42,927 bases of DNA from Palleronia caenipelagi (GTDB lineage Bacteria; Pseudomonadota; Alphaproteobacteria; Rhodobacterales; Rhodobacteraceae): contig NZ_VFSV01000029.1 of NCBI RefSeq assembly GCF_007004065.1, forward strand, positions 1-42,927. Reading direction: 5' to 3'. Below, one piece after another: positions 34,471-42,655 of this stretch. The stretch's first letter is position 1. Every line of letters starts with the position of its first letter. Below the pieces are notes generated by a model. That model saw only the letters and a list, made by a program, of their open reading frames with translations, had not been told where the DNA came from and made no database searches. The translations under genes and the position numbers were made by a program.

Positions 34471-36210
34471 TCACTTCTTCTTCGGCGGCATCAGATCGGT
34501 GATCGTGCCTTCGAACATCTCGGCAGCAAAGTTCACCGTTTCCGACAGCGTCGGGTGCGGGTGGATGGTGTGGCCCAGATCGACCGCATCAGCGCCCATC
34601 TCGATGGCCAGAGCCACCTCGGCAATCAGATCACCCGCGTTCGGACCCACGATGCCCGCGCCGATCACCCGGTCGTCTTCGGGATCGAAGATCAGCTTCG
34701 TCAGACCTTCGGAGCGGCCCAGCGACAGGGAACGGCCAGACGCAGCCCAGGGGAAGACGCCTTTATGCACCTTCATGCCCTGCGCTTTGGCCTGGGTTTC
34801 GGTCACGCCGACCCACGCCACTTCTGGATCCGTGTAGGCCACCGACGGGATGACCTGTGCGTCAAACGCCCGCTTTTCACCAGCGGCGACCTCGGCGGCC
34901 ACCTTGCCCTCATGCACCGCCTTATGCGCCAGCATGGGCTGGCCCACCACGTCGCCGATGGCGAAGATATGCGGCACGTTCGTGCGCTGCTGGTGATCCA
35001 CCTCGATAAAGCCGCGATCGGTGACCTTCACGCCCGCCTTGTCGGCGTCGATCTTACCACCATTGGGCGACCGGCCAACGGAGACCAGCATCTTGTCAAA
35101 GATCTCGGTCGTCTCGTCGCCCTTGCCATCCTCGAAGGTGACCTTCAGCCCCTCATCGAGCGCCTCGACCGCAGTGACCTTGGTCTTGAGCTTGATGTCT
35201 TTCAGGCGCGATTCCATGCGCTTGTGAAGCGGCTTGACGATGTCCTTATCCGCGCCGGGCAGGATCTGGTCCATCATCTCGACCACCGTCACCTCGGACC
35301 CCAGCGCCGCGTAGACCGTCGCCATTTCAAAGCCGATGATGCCGCCGCCCAGAACGCACATGCGGGCCGGGATCGGGTCGAGCTCCAGCGCACCCGTCGA
35401 ATCCACCACGCGGGGATCGTCATGGGGGATGAAGGGCAGATGCACCGGCTTCGACCCGGCGGCGATGATGCACTGGTCGAAGGTCACGGTCTTCGTGCCC
35501 TCTTCCGTCTCCACCGCGATGGAGTTGGCGCCGGTGAAGTTGCCGTAGCCGTTCACCACGGTGACCTTGCGGGCCTTGGCCAGACCGCCCAGACCACCGG
35601 TGAGCTGCTTGACGACCGAGTTTTTCCAGCCGCGCAGGCCGTCGGCGTCGATCTCGGGCTTGGCAAAGGTGATGCCGTGGCCCGACATTTCCTCGGTCTC
35701 GGTGATCACCTTGGCCGCGTGCAACAGCGCCTTGGACGGGATACAGCCCACGTTCAGGCAGACGCCGCCGAGCGTGTCATAGCGCTCGATCAGCACGACC
35801 TTTTTGCCGAGGTCAGCGGCGCGGAAGGCCGCGGTGTAGCCGCCCGGGCCGGAGCCCAGCACAACCACCTCGCCATGCAGATCGCCCGACCCCGCAGCGG
35901 TGCCAGTGGCAGCGGTGGGTGCCGGAGTGGTATCCTGAGCCGGGGCCGCGGGGGCCTCGGATTTCGGCGCATCTTCGGCACCGGCGCCTTCGAGGACGAG
36001 AATCACGTCGCCTTCGGAGACATTGTCCCCTTCGGCGACCTTGATCTCGACGACCTTACCGGCGGCGGAGGACGGGACCTCCATGGTGGCCTTGTCCGAT
36101 TCCAGCTCGATCAGCGGGTCCTCTGCGGCGACGGTGTCGCCCACAGAGACCAGCACAGTGACGACGGGGACGTCTTTGAAATCCCCGATATCGGGTACTT
36201 TGATATCCAT
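34471..36210 (-). CDS. lpdA: dihydrolipoyl dehydrogenase with N-terminal lipoyl domain (PDH E3)
   Basis: E3 reoxidises dihydrolipoyl groups with FAD and NAD+. Here the usual enzyme is fused to a lipoyl domain: residues 1-75 start MDIKVPDIGDFKDVPVVTVL and carry the lipoylation lysine Lys40 in ESDKATMEVPS. A Pro/Ala-rich linker (about 77-108) follows. Then the FAD domain begins with VVVLGSGPGGYTAAF; the redox disulfide is Cys151/Cys156 in GGVCLNVGCIPSK. The C-terminal HIGHPTLSE-type motif reads HTIHPHPTLSE. Total length is 579. The lipoyl domain is closely similar to that of AceF (58 of 72 residues identical by eye). It is the third gene of the operon, 13 bases after aceF. Confidence 0.97.
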   Translation of the reverse strand: MDIKVPDIGDFKDVPVVTVLVSVGDTVAAEDPLIELESDKATMEVPSSAAGKVVEIKVAEGDNVSEGDVILVLEGAGAEDAPKSEAPAAPAQDTTPAPTAATGTAAGSGDLHGEVVVLGSGPGGYTAAFRAADLGKKVVLIERYDTLGGVCLNVGCIPSKALLHAAKVITETEEMSGHGITFAKPEIDADGLRGWKNSVVKQLTGGLGGLAKARKVTVVNGYGNFTGANSIAVETEEGTKTVTFDQCIIAAGSKPVHLPFIPHDDPRVVDSTGALELDPIPARMCVLGGGIIGFEMATVYAALGSEVTVVEMMDQILPGADKDIVKPLHKRMESRLKDIKLKTKVTAVEALDEGLKVTFEDGKGDETTEIFDKMLVSVGRSPNGGKIDADKAGVKVTDRGFIEVDHQQRTNVPHIFAIGDVVGQPMLAHKAVHEGKVAAEVAAGEKRAFDAQVIPSVAYTDPEVAWVGVTETQAKAQGMKVHKGVFPWAASGRSLSLGRSEGLTKLIFDPEDDRVIGAGIVGPNAGDLIAEVALAIEMGADAVDLGHTIHPHPTLSETVNFAAEMFEGTITDLMPPKKK

Positions 36211-36223
36211 CAGATCGTCTCCC

Positions 36224-37489
36224 TTACCACATCAGCTTGCGCATATCACCGAGCAGCGTCTTGAGCGTCACGCAGAAGCGCGCGGCCAAGGCACCGTCGA
36301 TGGCGCGGTGGTCATAGGAAAGCGACAGGGGCTGCATCAGGCGCGGCTCGAACTCCTCACCATTCCACACGGGCTTGATCGCCGAGCGGGTCAGGCCAAG
36401 GATCGCCACCTCGGGCGCGTTCACGATGGGCGTGAAAGATGTGCCCCCGATCCCGCCGAGCGACGAGATGGTAAAGGTCGCGCCCTGCATGTCCTGGGAT
36501 TTCAGCTTGCCTTCGCGCGCAGCGGCGGAAAGCTCCATCAGATCCTTGGAGATGTCCACGATACCCTTGCGGTCGGCATCCTTGATCACCGGCACCACCA
36601 GCCCGTTGGGCGTGTCGGCGGCAAAGCCGATGTTGTAGAAGTCCTTCTTGATCAGCTTGTCCCCGTCGGGGTGGATCGAAGAGTTCACTTCCCAATGCTG
36701 CTTCAGCGCGGAGACCGAGGCCTTGATCACAAAGGACAGGAGCGTGACGCGATAGCCCTGCTCCTTGGCCATGGTGTCCATTTCCTTGCGGTACTTGTCC
36801 AGCTCGGTGATGTCTGCCTCGTCATTGTGGGTGACGTGGGGAATGTTGAGCCAGGAGCGGTGCAGCGCGGGACCCGAGATCTTCTTGATCCGCGGCATCT
36901 CCACGTCCTCGACCGGGCCGAATTTGGAGAAGTCCACTGCGGGGATCGGCGGGATACCCATGCCGCCCTGAACCACAGCGCCACCGGCGGCGGGTGCTGC
37001 GGAGGATTTCAGCGCCTTTTCCACGTCTTCACGCAGGATACGGCCCTTGCGACCCGAGCCGTTCACCTGACGCAGGTCCACATCCACCCGGCGGGCAAAG
37101 GCGCGCACGGAGGGAGAGGCGTGGAACTTCGTCGAGCCGGTATCGACCACCGCATTGGCGGCAGGCGCAGCGGGCGCAGCAGCCGGGGCCGGAGCGGCGG
37201 CTTTCGGCGCCTCTTCGGCTTTGGGCGCCTCGGGCTTGGGCGCGTCGCCCGCATCCTCGGCCTCGATCATCAGGATCACCGTGCCCTCGGAGGCGGAGTC
37301 GCCCTCCGACAGCAGGATCTCAACGACTTTACCCGCATGGGAGGACGGAACCTCCATGGTGGCCTTGTCGGACTCGAGCTCGATCAGCGGATCTTCCTTG
37401 GCGACCACATCGCCCACGGAGACAAGCACCGAGACCACGGGAACATCGTTGAAATCACCGATGTCAGGAACTTTAACTTCAGTTGCCAT
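36224..37489 (-). CDS. aceF: pyruvate dehydrogenase E2 (dihydrolipoamide acetyltransferase)
   Basis: AceF forms the core of the pyruvate dehydrogenase complex and transfers the acetyl group to CoA. The 421-residue protein has one lipoyl domain with Lys42 in ESDKATMEVPSS, a Glu/Ala/Pro-rich linker (about 77-110), and an E3/E1-binding domain (FHASPSVRAFARRVDVDLRQVNGSGRKGRILREDV in pieces, near 118-155). The catalytic domain ends with SLSYDHRAIDGALAARF, where His394 and Asp398 are catalytic. E. coli AceF has three lipoyl domains; here one is kept in E2 and another is in E3. It lies 31 bases after aceE. Confidence 0.97.
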   Translation of the reverse strand: MATEVKVPDIGDFNDVPVVSVLVSVGDVVAKEDPLIELESDKATMEVPSSHAGKVVEILLSEGDSASEGTVILMIEAEDAGDAPKPEAPKAEEAPKAAAPAPAAAPAAPAANAVVDTGSTKFHASPSVRAFARRVDVDLRQVNGSGRKGRILREDVEKALKSSAAPAAGGAVVQGGMGIPPIPAVDFSKFGPVEDVEMPRIKKISGPALHRSWLNIPHVTHNDEADITELDKYRKEMDTMAKEQGYRVTLLSFVIKASVSALKQHWEVNSSIHPDGDKLIKKDFYNIGFAADTPNGLVVPVIKDADRKGIVDISKDLMELSAAAREGKLKSQDMQGATFTISSLGGIGGTSFTPIVNAPEVAILGLTRSAIKPVWNGEEFEPRLMQPLSLSYDHRAIDGALAARFCVTLKTLLGDMRKLMW

Positions 37490-37520
37490 CGTTCTGTTAT
37501 TCCTCGTTCTTATTCCGCGA

Positions 37521-40175
37521 TCAGCTCAGGCGCGGGTTGGCCTTGGAGCCGTCAATTTCGTATTTCTTCAGCGCCTTCTGCATGTCCGCCTTGGACACCG
37601 ACCCGGCACGGTAGAGGGCGTGCATGGCAGCCGCTGCAATGTGGTTCGCATCCACTTCGAAGAAGCGACGCAGGGCCTCGCGGCTGTCCGAACGGCCAAA
37701 GCCATCGGTGCCGAGAACGGTGAAATCCTGCTCGACAAAAGCGCGGATCTGCTCTGCGTAGTTCTTCATGTAGTCAGTGGCGCAGATCACCGGCGCATCG
37801 GTTCCCGACAGAGTCTTGGTGACATAGGGCACTTTCGGCTCTTCGAGAGGGTTCAGGCGGTTCCAGCGGGCACAGTCCTGACCGTCGCGGGCCAGCTCGT
37901 TCATCGAGGTGGCCGACCACAGGTCTGAGGTGACGCCAAAATCGTCCTTCAGCATTTCGGCAGCCTTCACAGATTGCATGAAGATCGTACCGGAACCCAT
38001 AAGGTTCACATGTTTTTTGCCCGGCTTATCAGCCTTGCGGAAACGATAGAGACCACGCTTGATCCCCTCTTCGGCGCCCATGGGCATCTCGGGGTGCTGG
38101 TAGTTCTCGTTCATCAGGGTGATGTAGTAGTAGACATCTTCCTGCTCGGCGAACATGCGGCGCATGCCGTCCTGAACGATCACCGCAACCTCATAGCTGA
38201 AGGTCGGATCGTAGCTGATGCAGTTCGGGATTGTGCCGGCGAGGATGTGGCTGTGGCCATCCTCGTGCTGGAGTCCCTCACCGTTCAGTGTGGTGCGACC
38301 GGCGGTGCCGCCCAGCATGAAGCCACGCGCCCGGCTGTCGCCCGCCGCCCAGGCGAGGTCACCCACGCGCTGGAACCCGAACATCGAGTAGTAGATGTAG
38401 AACGGGATCATCGGCACGCCGTGGTTGGAGTACGACGTTGCCGCCGCGATCCAGTCGGCCATGGCGCCGGCTTCGTTGATGCCTTCCTGCAGAACCTGAC
38501 CGTCGGTCGATTCCTTGTAGTAGGACATCTGCTCGGCATCCTGCGGGGTATATTGCTGACCCAGCGGGTTGTAGATGCCGACGGAGCGGAAGAGACCCTC
38601 CATCCCGAAGGTCCGGCTCTCATCGGGGACGATGGGCACCACCTGCTTGCCGACTTTCTTGTCGCGGAGGAGGGTCGTGAGGATTTTCACGAAGGCCATG
38701 GTGGTGGAGATTTCGCGATCGCCCGAGCCTTGCAACTCGCGCTTGAACACGTCCAGTGCAGGAATCTCCAGCGCCGGGGCGCCGGTGTAGCGCGACGGGA
38801 AGGAGCCGCCCAGTTCCTGACGACGGTCCGCCAGATAGGCCTTCTGCGCGTTATTCAGGGAGACGAAGGGCACCTTGTCGATGTCTTTGTCATCCACCGG
38901 GATCTTGAAGCGGTCACGCATGGCCTTGAGTTGCTCAAGGTTCAGCTTCTTCTGCTGGTGGGTAGTGTTCTGCCCCTCACCGGCGGCGCCCATGCCGTAG
39001 CCCTTGACGGTTTTGACCAACAGGCAGGTCGGACGGCCCTGCACTTCGGTCGCCCGCTTATAGGCGGTGTAGACCTTCTGAGCATCGTGGCCACCACGGC
39101 GCAGGCCAAAGATTTCTTCGTCGGTCCAGTCCTCGACCAGCTTCGCGGTCTCGGGATATTTGCCGAAGAAATGCTCGCGGATATAGGCGCCATCCTTTGA
39201 TTTGAAGGTCTGGTAGTCGCCGTCGAGCGTCTCATCCATGAGCTGACGCAGCTTGCCGGAGGTGTCGCGCTCCAGCAGATCGTCCCAGCCCTTGCCCCAA
39301 AGCACCTTGATCACTTCCCAGCCGGAGCCGCGGAAAGATCCTTCGAGTTCCTGCACAATTTTCGCGTTGCCGCGCACCGGACCGTCGAGACGCTGCAGGT
39401 TGCAGTTGATCACAAAGATCAGGTTGTCGAGCCCTTCGCGCGCCGCAATATTGATGGCGCCGAGCGATTCCGGCTCGTCCATCTCGCCATCGCCGAGGAA
39501 GGCCCAGACCTTGCGGTCAGACTTCTCGATCAGGCCCCGGTTCTCCATGTATTTCATGAAGCGGGCCTGATAGACGGCCATCAGCGGGCCAAGACCCATG
39601 GAGACGGTCGGGAACTGCCAGTAATCCGGCATCAGCCACGGGTGCGGATAGGAGCTGAGCCCGTCGCCGGAGGTCTCGTGGCGGAACTTCAGCAGGTCTT
39701 CTTCGCTGATCCGGCCTTCCATAAAGGAGCGCGCGTAGATGCCGGGGATCACGTGGCCCTGGAAGAACACCAGATCGCCGCCATGGGTCGCAGACCGGGC
39801 GCGCCAGAAATGGTTCAGGCCGAGGTCATACATCACCGCAGACGACGCGAAGGAGGCGATGTGTCCGCCAATGCCGTCGCTCTGCTTATTCGCGCGCACG
39901 ACCGTGGCCATGGCGTTCCAGCGATTGATCGACCGGATACGCTTTTCCATCTCGGCATCGCCGGGGATCTCCAGCAGATCTTCGGCGGGGATGGTGTTCT
40001 GGTAGGGCGTGGTGGCCGAGAACGGGAGCTGCGCACCAGCCGCGCGGGCTTGCTGCACGGCCTTGTCCAACAGGAAATGCGCCCGATCCGCGCCATCCCG
40101 TGCGATCACATCTTCGATCGCTTCCTGCCATTCCTGGGATTCTACCGGATCTATGTCTTCCCGACTGTCTTTCAT
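37521..40175 (-). CDS. aceE: pyruvate dehydrogenase E1, homodimeric type
   Basis: AceE decarboxylates pyruvate using thiamine diphosphate and passes the acetyl group to lipoyl-AceF. The 884-residue single-chain enzyme matches the E. coli-type homodimeric E1 in length and order: RVRSINRWNAMA-like N-terminus (KRIRSINRWNAMATVVRAN), HFWRARSATHGGDLVFFQGH with the catalytic His, the ThDP motif GDGEMDEPESLGA to NCNLQRLDGPV, then the pyrimidine-binding domain (YYSMFGFQRVGDLAW). The end is GTDGFGRSDSREALRRFFEVD. ATG 40175 has GGAG 8 bases upstream; the in-frame upstream extension is leader sequence. Most alphaproteobacteria use the PdhA/PdhB heterotetramer instead. Confidence 0.97.
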   Translation of the reverse strand: MKDSREDIDPVESQEWQEAIEDVIARDGADRAHFLLDKAVQQARAAGAQLPFSATTPYQNTIPAEDLLEIPGDAEMEKRIRSINRWNAMATVVRANKQSDGIGGHIASFASSAVMYDLGLNHFWRARSATHGGDLVFFQGHVIPGIYARSFMEGRISEEDLLKFRHETSGDGLSSYPHPWLMPDYWQFPTVSMGLGPLMAVYQARFMKYMENRGLIEKSDRKVWAFLGDGEMDEPESLGAINIAAREGLDNLIFVINCNLQRLDGPVRGNAKIVQELEGSFRGSGWEVIKVLWGKGWDDLLERDTSGKLRQLMDETLDGDYQTFKSKDGAYIREHFFGKYPETAKLVEDWTDEEIFGLRRGGHDAQKVYTAYKRATEVQGRPTCLLVKTVKGYGMGAAGEGQNTTHQQKKLNLEQLKAMRDRFKIPVDDKDIDKVPFVSLNNAQKAYLADRRQELGGSFPSRYTGAPALEIPALDVFKRELQGSGDREISTTMAFVKILTTLLRDKKVGKQVVPIVPDESRTFGMEGLFRSVGIYNPLGQQYTPQDAEQMSYYKESTDGQVLQEGINEAGAMADWIAAATSYSNHGVPMIPFYIYYSMFGFQRVGDLAWAAGDSRARGFMLGGTAGRTTLNGEGLQHEDGHSHILAGTIPNCISYDPTFSYEVAVIVQDGMRRMFAEQEDVYYYITLMNENYQHPEMPMGAEEGIKRGLYRFRKADKPGKKHVNLMGSGTIFMQSVKAAEMLKDDFGVTSDLWSATSMNELARDGQDCARWNRLNPLEEPKVPYVTKTLSGTDAPVICATDYMKNYAEQIRAFVEQDFTVLGTDGFGRSDSREALRRFFEVDANHIAAAAMHALYRAGSVSKADMQKALKKYEIDGSKANPRLS

Positions 40176-40439
40176 CGGCGCGCTCCTTCGTAAGCCGTCA
40201 ATAAGGGCGTTAGCGTTCACGGGAGAGGAAAGCACGCCAGTGACGTGGCGTCCAGCAGCCTCCTCCCTCGTCTGCATTTTATTCAAAATGGTGTTTAGCG
40301 GCGAACGTAGCGTCACGCGAGAGGGGTTCGTACAAATCCGGCATGCGCGAGGCGCATAGGTCAGGACGTTCGGGCATAGCTTTACTCTTTTCTCGCACGC
40401 TCGACTGTCCTAAGCGGGAGCACAGAGCAGGAGGATCCC
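40176..40439. promoter_or_regulatory. divergent regulatory region between aceE and hisB
   Basis: This 264-base stretch has no gene. It must hold the promoters of the pdh operon (minus) and of hisB (plus). Two palindromes are visible: ACGCCA-N6-TGGCGT (40234-40251), about 60 bases before the aceE ATG, and CATTTT-N4-AAAATG (40275-40290) in an AT-rich patch, which includes a TAAAAT that could be the -10 box of aceE. I could not match either to a known regulator. For hisB, AGGAGG lies directly before the ATG. Confidence 0.4.
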
Positions 40440-41027
40440 ATGCGCCGCGCCACCGTCAGCCGCAAGACCAACGAGACCGAGATCACCGTCACCGTCAGCC
40501 TCGACGGCACCGGGCGCTGTGACTGCGACACCGGGGTGGGATTTTTCGATCACATGCTGGACCAGCTCGCCCGTCACTCCCTGATCGACATGGAGATCAG
40601 GGCGCAGGGCGATCTGCATATCGACGACCACCACACCGTCGAAGACACGGGCATCGCGCTCGGTCAGGCCCTGCGGGAGGCGCTGGGGGATAAACGGGGC
40701 ATTCACCGCTATGGCGAGTGCTCCCTGCCTATGGATGACACTCTTGTCCGCGCTGCTCTGGATCTGTCAGGGCGACCGTGGCTGGGCTGGGATCTGCCAA
40801 TGCCGGCGCAGAAGATCGGCGGTTTTGACACCGAGCTGGTGCGCGAGTTCTTTCAGGCGCTCTCCACCCATGGCGGCATCACGCTGCATGTGGATCTGGT
40901 GCGCGGCCTCAACAGCCACCACATCGCCGAAGCGGCGTTCAAGGCCGTGGCCCGCGCCCTGCGCGTCGCGGTTGAGTCGGACCCGCGCAAGGGCGACGCC
41001 ATCCCCTCGACCAAGGGAAGCCTATGA
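40440..41027 (+). CDS. hisB: imidazoleglycerol-phosphate dehydratase
   Basis: HisB removes water from imidazoleglycerol phosphate to give imidazole-acetol phosphate in histidine synthesis. The 195-residue protein is the monofunctional form. It has [18 protein letters not shown], the metal-binding block [40 protein letters not shown], and the second block [33 protein letters not shown] (in pieces), all with the two His-rich motifs intact. AGGAGG lies 5 bases before the ATG. It overlaps hisH by 4 bases. No histidine leader peptide is seen upstream. Confidence 0.97.
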   Translation: MRRATVSRKTNETEITVTVSLDGTGRCDCDTGVGFFDHMLDQLARHSLIDMEIRAQGDLHIDDHHTVEDTGIALGQALREALGDKRGIHRYGECSLPMDDTLVRAALDLSGRPWLGWDLPMPAQKIGGFDTELVREFFQALSTHGGITLHVDLVRGLNSHHIAEAAFKAVARALRVAVESDPRKGDAIPSTKGSL

Positions 41028-41659
41028 CCACCGTTCTGATCGATACCGACAGCGGCAATCTGCACTCCGCCGAAAAGGCCTTTCAGCGCATGGCTGCCGA
41101 GACCGGCGCCGGCCAGGTTGTCGTGACCTCCGACCCTGAAGATGTCGCGCGGGCCGAGCGGGTCATCCTGCCCGGCGACGGCGCCTTTCCGGCCTGCGCC
41201 CGGGCTCTGATGCGAGACCGCGCGGCGCTCTATGAGGCGCTGATCGAGACCGTCGAAACACGGGGCAAGCCGTTCCTCGGCATTTGCGTCGGAATGCAAC
41301 TGATGGCGCGGATGGGCCATGAATATGAGCCCACAGAGGGGCTTGGCTGGATTGATGGCGAGGTCGTGGCGATCCCCGCCGCGGGCCGCAAGGTGCCGCA
41401 TATGGGCTGGAACGATCTGGTGATTGACCGTCCACACCCTGTGCTCGACGGGCTGAAAACCGGCGATCACGCCTATTTTGTCCACTCGTACCACATGGCG
41501 CTGAACGACCAGGCTCAACTGCTCGCCCATTGCGACTACGGTGCGCCGCTCACCGCGATCGTTGCGACAGAGAACCGTGTCGGTACCCAGTTCCACCCGG
41601 AGAAAAGTCAGGCCAACGGCTTGCGGCTGATCGCCAACTTCCTGAACTGGAAACCTTGA
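41024..41659 (+). CDS. hisH: imidazole glycerol phosphate synthase, glutaminase subunit
   Basis: HisH supplies ammonia from glutamine to the cyclase HisF. The 211-residue class I amidotransferase has [10 protein letters not shown] (49-58), nucleophile Cys88 in [11 protein letters not shown], and His191/Glu193 in QFHPEKSQ. Conserved VPHMGWNDL and AYFVHSYHM are present. The ATG overlaps the hisB stop by 4 bases. HisA and HisF genes, normally close by, do not follow; instead an Fe-S carrier gene with its own promoter is next. The glutamine site is complete, so it should be active with a HisF encoded elsewhere. Confidence 0.96.
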   Translation: MTTVLIDTDSGNLHSAEKAFQRMAAETGAGQVVVTSDPEDVARAERVILPGDGAFPACARALMRDRAALYEALIETVETRGKPFLGICVGMQLMARMGHEYEPTEGLGWIDGEVVAIPAAGRKVPHMGWNDLVIDRPHPVLDGLKTGDHAYFVHSYHMALNDQAQLLAHCDYGAPLTAIVATENRVGTQFHPEKSQANGLRLIANFLNWKP

Positions 41660-41684
41660 GCGAGACGCCCCCTGCCCTTATCTT
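41656..41684 (+). promoter_or_regulatory. candidate promoter of the A-type Fe-S carrier gene
   Basis: TTGAGC (41656-41661) and TATCTT (41679-41684) are 17 bases apart, overlapping the hisH stop codon. ACGGAG precedes the ATG at 41711. Confidence 0.5.
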
Positions 41685-41710
41685 GGGACTAACAGTCACG
41701 GAGCCGTCCC

Positions 41711-42097
41711 ATGTTCGCGATCCCCGGCAAACAAGCCATCAGCCTCACTCCCGCCGCGGCCAGGCAAATCACCCGCCTGATGGAGCGCGATGGCCATAAA
41801 GGCCTCCGCATCGGCGTGAAAAAGGGCGGCTGCGCGGGCATGGAATACACGATGGATTACGTGGACGAGGTCTCAGACCATGATGAGATCGTGGAACAGG
41901 ACGGCGCCCGCGTGTTGATCGCCCCGATGGCGCAGATGTTCCTGTTCGGGACCGAGATCGACTACGAGACATCCCTGCTCGAATCCGGCTTCAAATTCCG
42001 CAACCCCAACGTCTCCGACGCCTGCGGTTGCGGTGAGTCGATCAAATTCAAGGACGTGTCGGAACTCGCCGCCGAGGGACGCAAAAACCCAGCGTAA
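41711..42097 (+). CDS. A-type Fe-S cluster carrier (IscA/SufA/HesB family)
   Basis: A-type carriers accept nascent Fe-S clusters and pass them to apo-proteins. The 128-residue protein has the three conserved cysteines: Cys41 in VKKGGCAGMEYTMDYV, and Cys105 and Cys107 in SDACGCGESIKF. The region before has ISLTPAAARQITRLM, the usual N-terminal helix. It may serve radical-SAM and Fe-S enzymes such as LipA and MoaA. It has a short C-terminal tail (DVSELAAEGRKNPA) past the normal end. Whether it is IscA, SufA or ErpA cannot be told from sequence alone, and no other isc or suf gene is adjacent. Confidence 0.92.
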   Translation: MFAIPGKQAISLTPAAARQITRLMERDGHKGLRIGVKKGGCAGMEYTMDYVDEVSDHDEIVEQDGARVLIAPMAQMFLFGTEIDYETSLLESGFKFRNPNVSDACGCGESIKFKDVSELAAEGRKNPA

Positions 42098-42205
42098 TCG
42101 AGGCGACAAAATCCCTTTGCCCGCATTGCAGTCAAATGGCATTCCTATAACCCCTCGGACTACGCTGCATCAAAACAACACTCGCCATCCTAAAGAAAGT
42201 TCTTG

Positions 42206-42403
42206 ATGTCTCATCCCAAGTTCAAAGATCTTGAGGCAATGACAGAAAAAGAGTTGATCGAAACGCTTGATAAGCATTCTGACAATGTCGCTGTCGGTAC
42301 GGCGTTCTATTTGGAAGCGATCCGCTACCGACGGCAAATGCGAATGATGACCGCTATGTCTAAGGTTTGTTGCTGCTGTCAGCGTGAGCTGCAGCGGCGA
42401 TAA
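42206..42403 (+). CDS. 65-residue hypothetical protein with Cys-rich end
   Basis: The ATG at 42206 opens a 65-codon frame with an N-terminal helical region (KFKDLEAMTEKELIETLDKH) and AVGTAFYLEAIRYRRQMRM. It resembles, by eye, the start of small bacterial proteins with the pattern M-T-x-x-E-L-I ... GTxFYxxEL-xRR. The usual following membrane helix is absent. The end is KVCCCCQRELQRR, four Cys in a row, which could bind metal or reflect a frameshift near 42365. AAAGAAAG is a poor ribosome-binding site. GC is lower than the neighbours, and the gene lies just before an IS91-type element, so it may be a truncated remnant. Confidence 0.45.
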   Translation: MSHPKFKDLEAMTEKELIETLDKHSDNVAVGTAFYLEAIRYRRQMRMMTAMSKVCCCCQRELQRR

Positions 42404-42655
42404 ATCTGACAAGGAGGAAAGCACGGGCGGATTTCGGTGCTATGGGGATTGTGCGTTACGGCTGCAGAGGTGGCTGAGCAGAGTGAGCGACTTTGTGATG
42501 ACAGGCTGTGCAATTCAATTGATGTTCCCGACACGACTTGGCCAATTTGGCTCCCATTTTACCGCCACAGGCCTGATGCAGCCTAGGATTTTGTGAGATG
42601 GCCGCACTGATTGGTCCGGGGTCTGCGCAAGAAGGGGCCGGGTTTCCGTGTTGTA
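42404..42655. other. probable non-coding tail of the IS91-type element
   Basis: No convincing gene is found here. On the minus strand it follows the transposase stop codon. It contains short palindromes, CAATT-C-AATTG (42511-42521) and GCCAA-T-TTGGC (42541-42551), and the distant inverted pair GGCTGCA (42460-42466) and TGCAGCC (42577-42583). IS91 elements lack terminal inverted repeats but have palindromes near their replication origin end, so this is plausibly that end. The exact boundary with host DNA is not visible. Confidence 0.45.

Noticed and set aside
34456-37723. Long plus-strand open frames (about 570-600 codons) opposite lpdA and aceF
   Set aside because: They are antisense shadows of well-identified enzymes and have composition typical of such shadows.
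40176-40316. N-terminal extension of AceE upstream of 40175
   Set aside because: The frame stays open, but GGAG sits correctly before ATG 40175 and the protein then has the normal family length and N-terminus.
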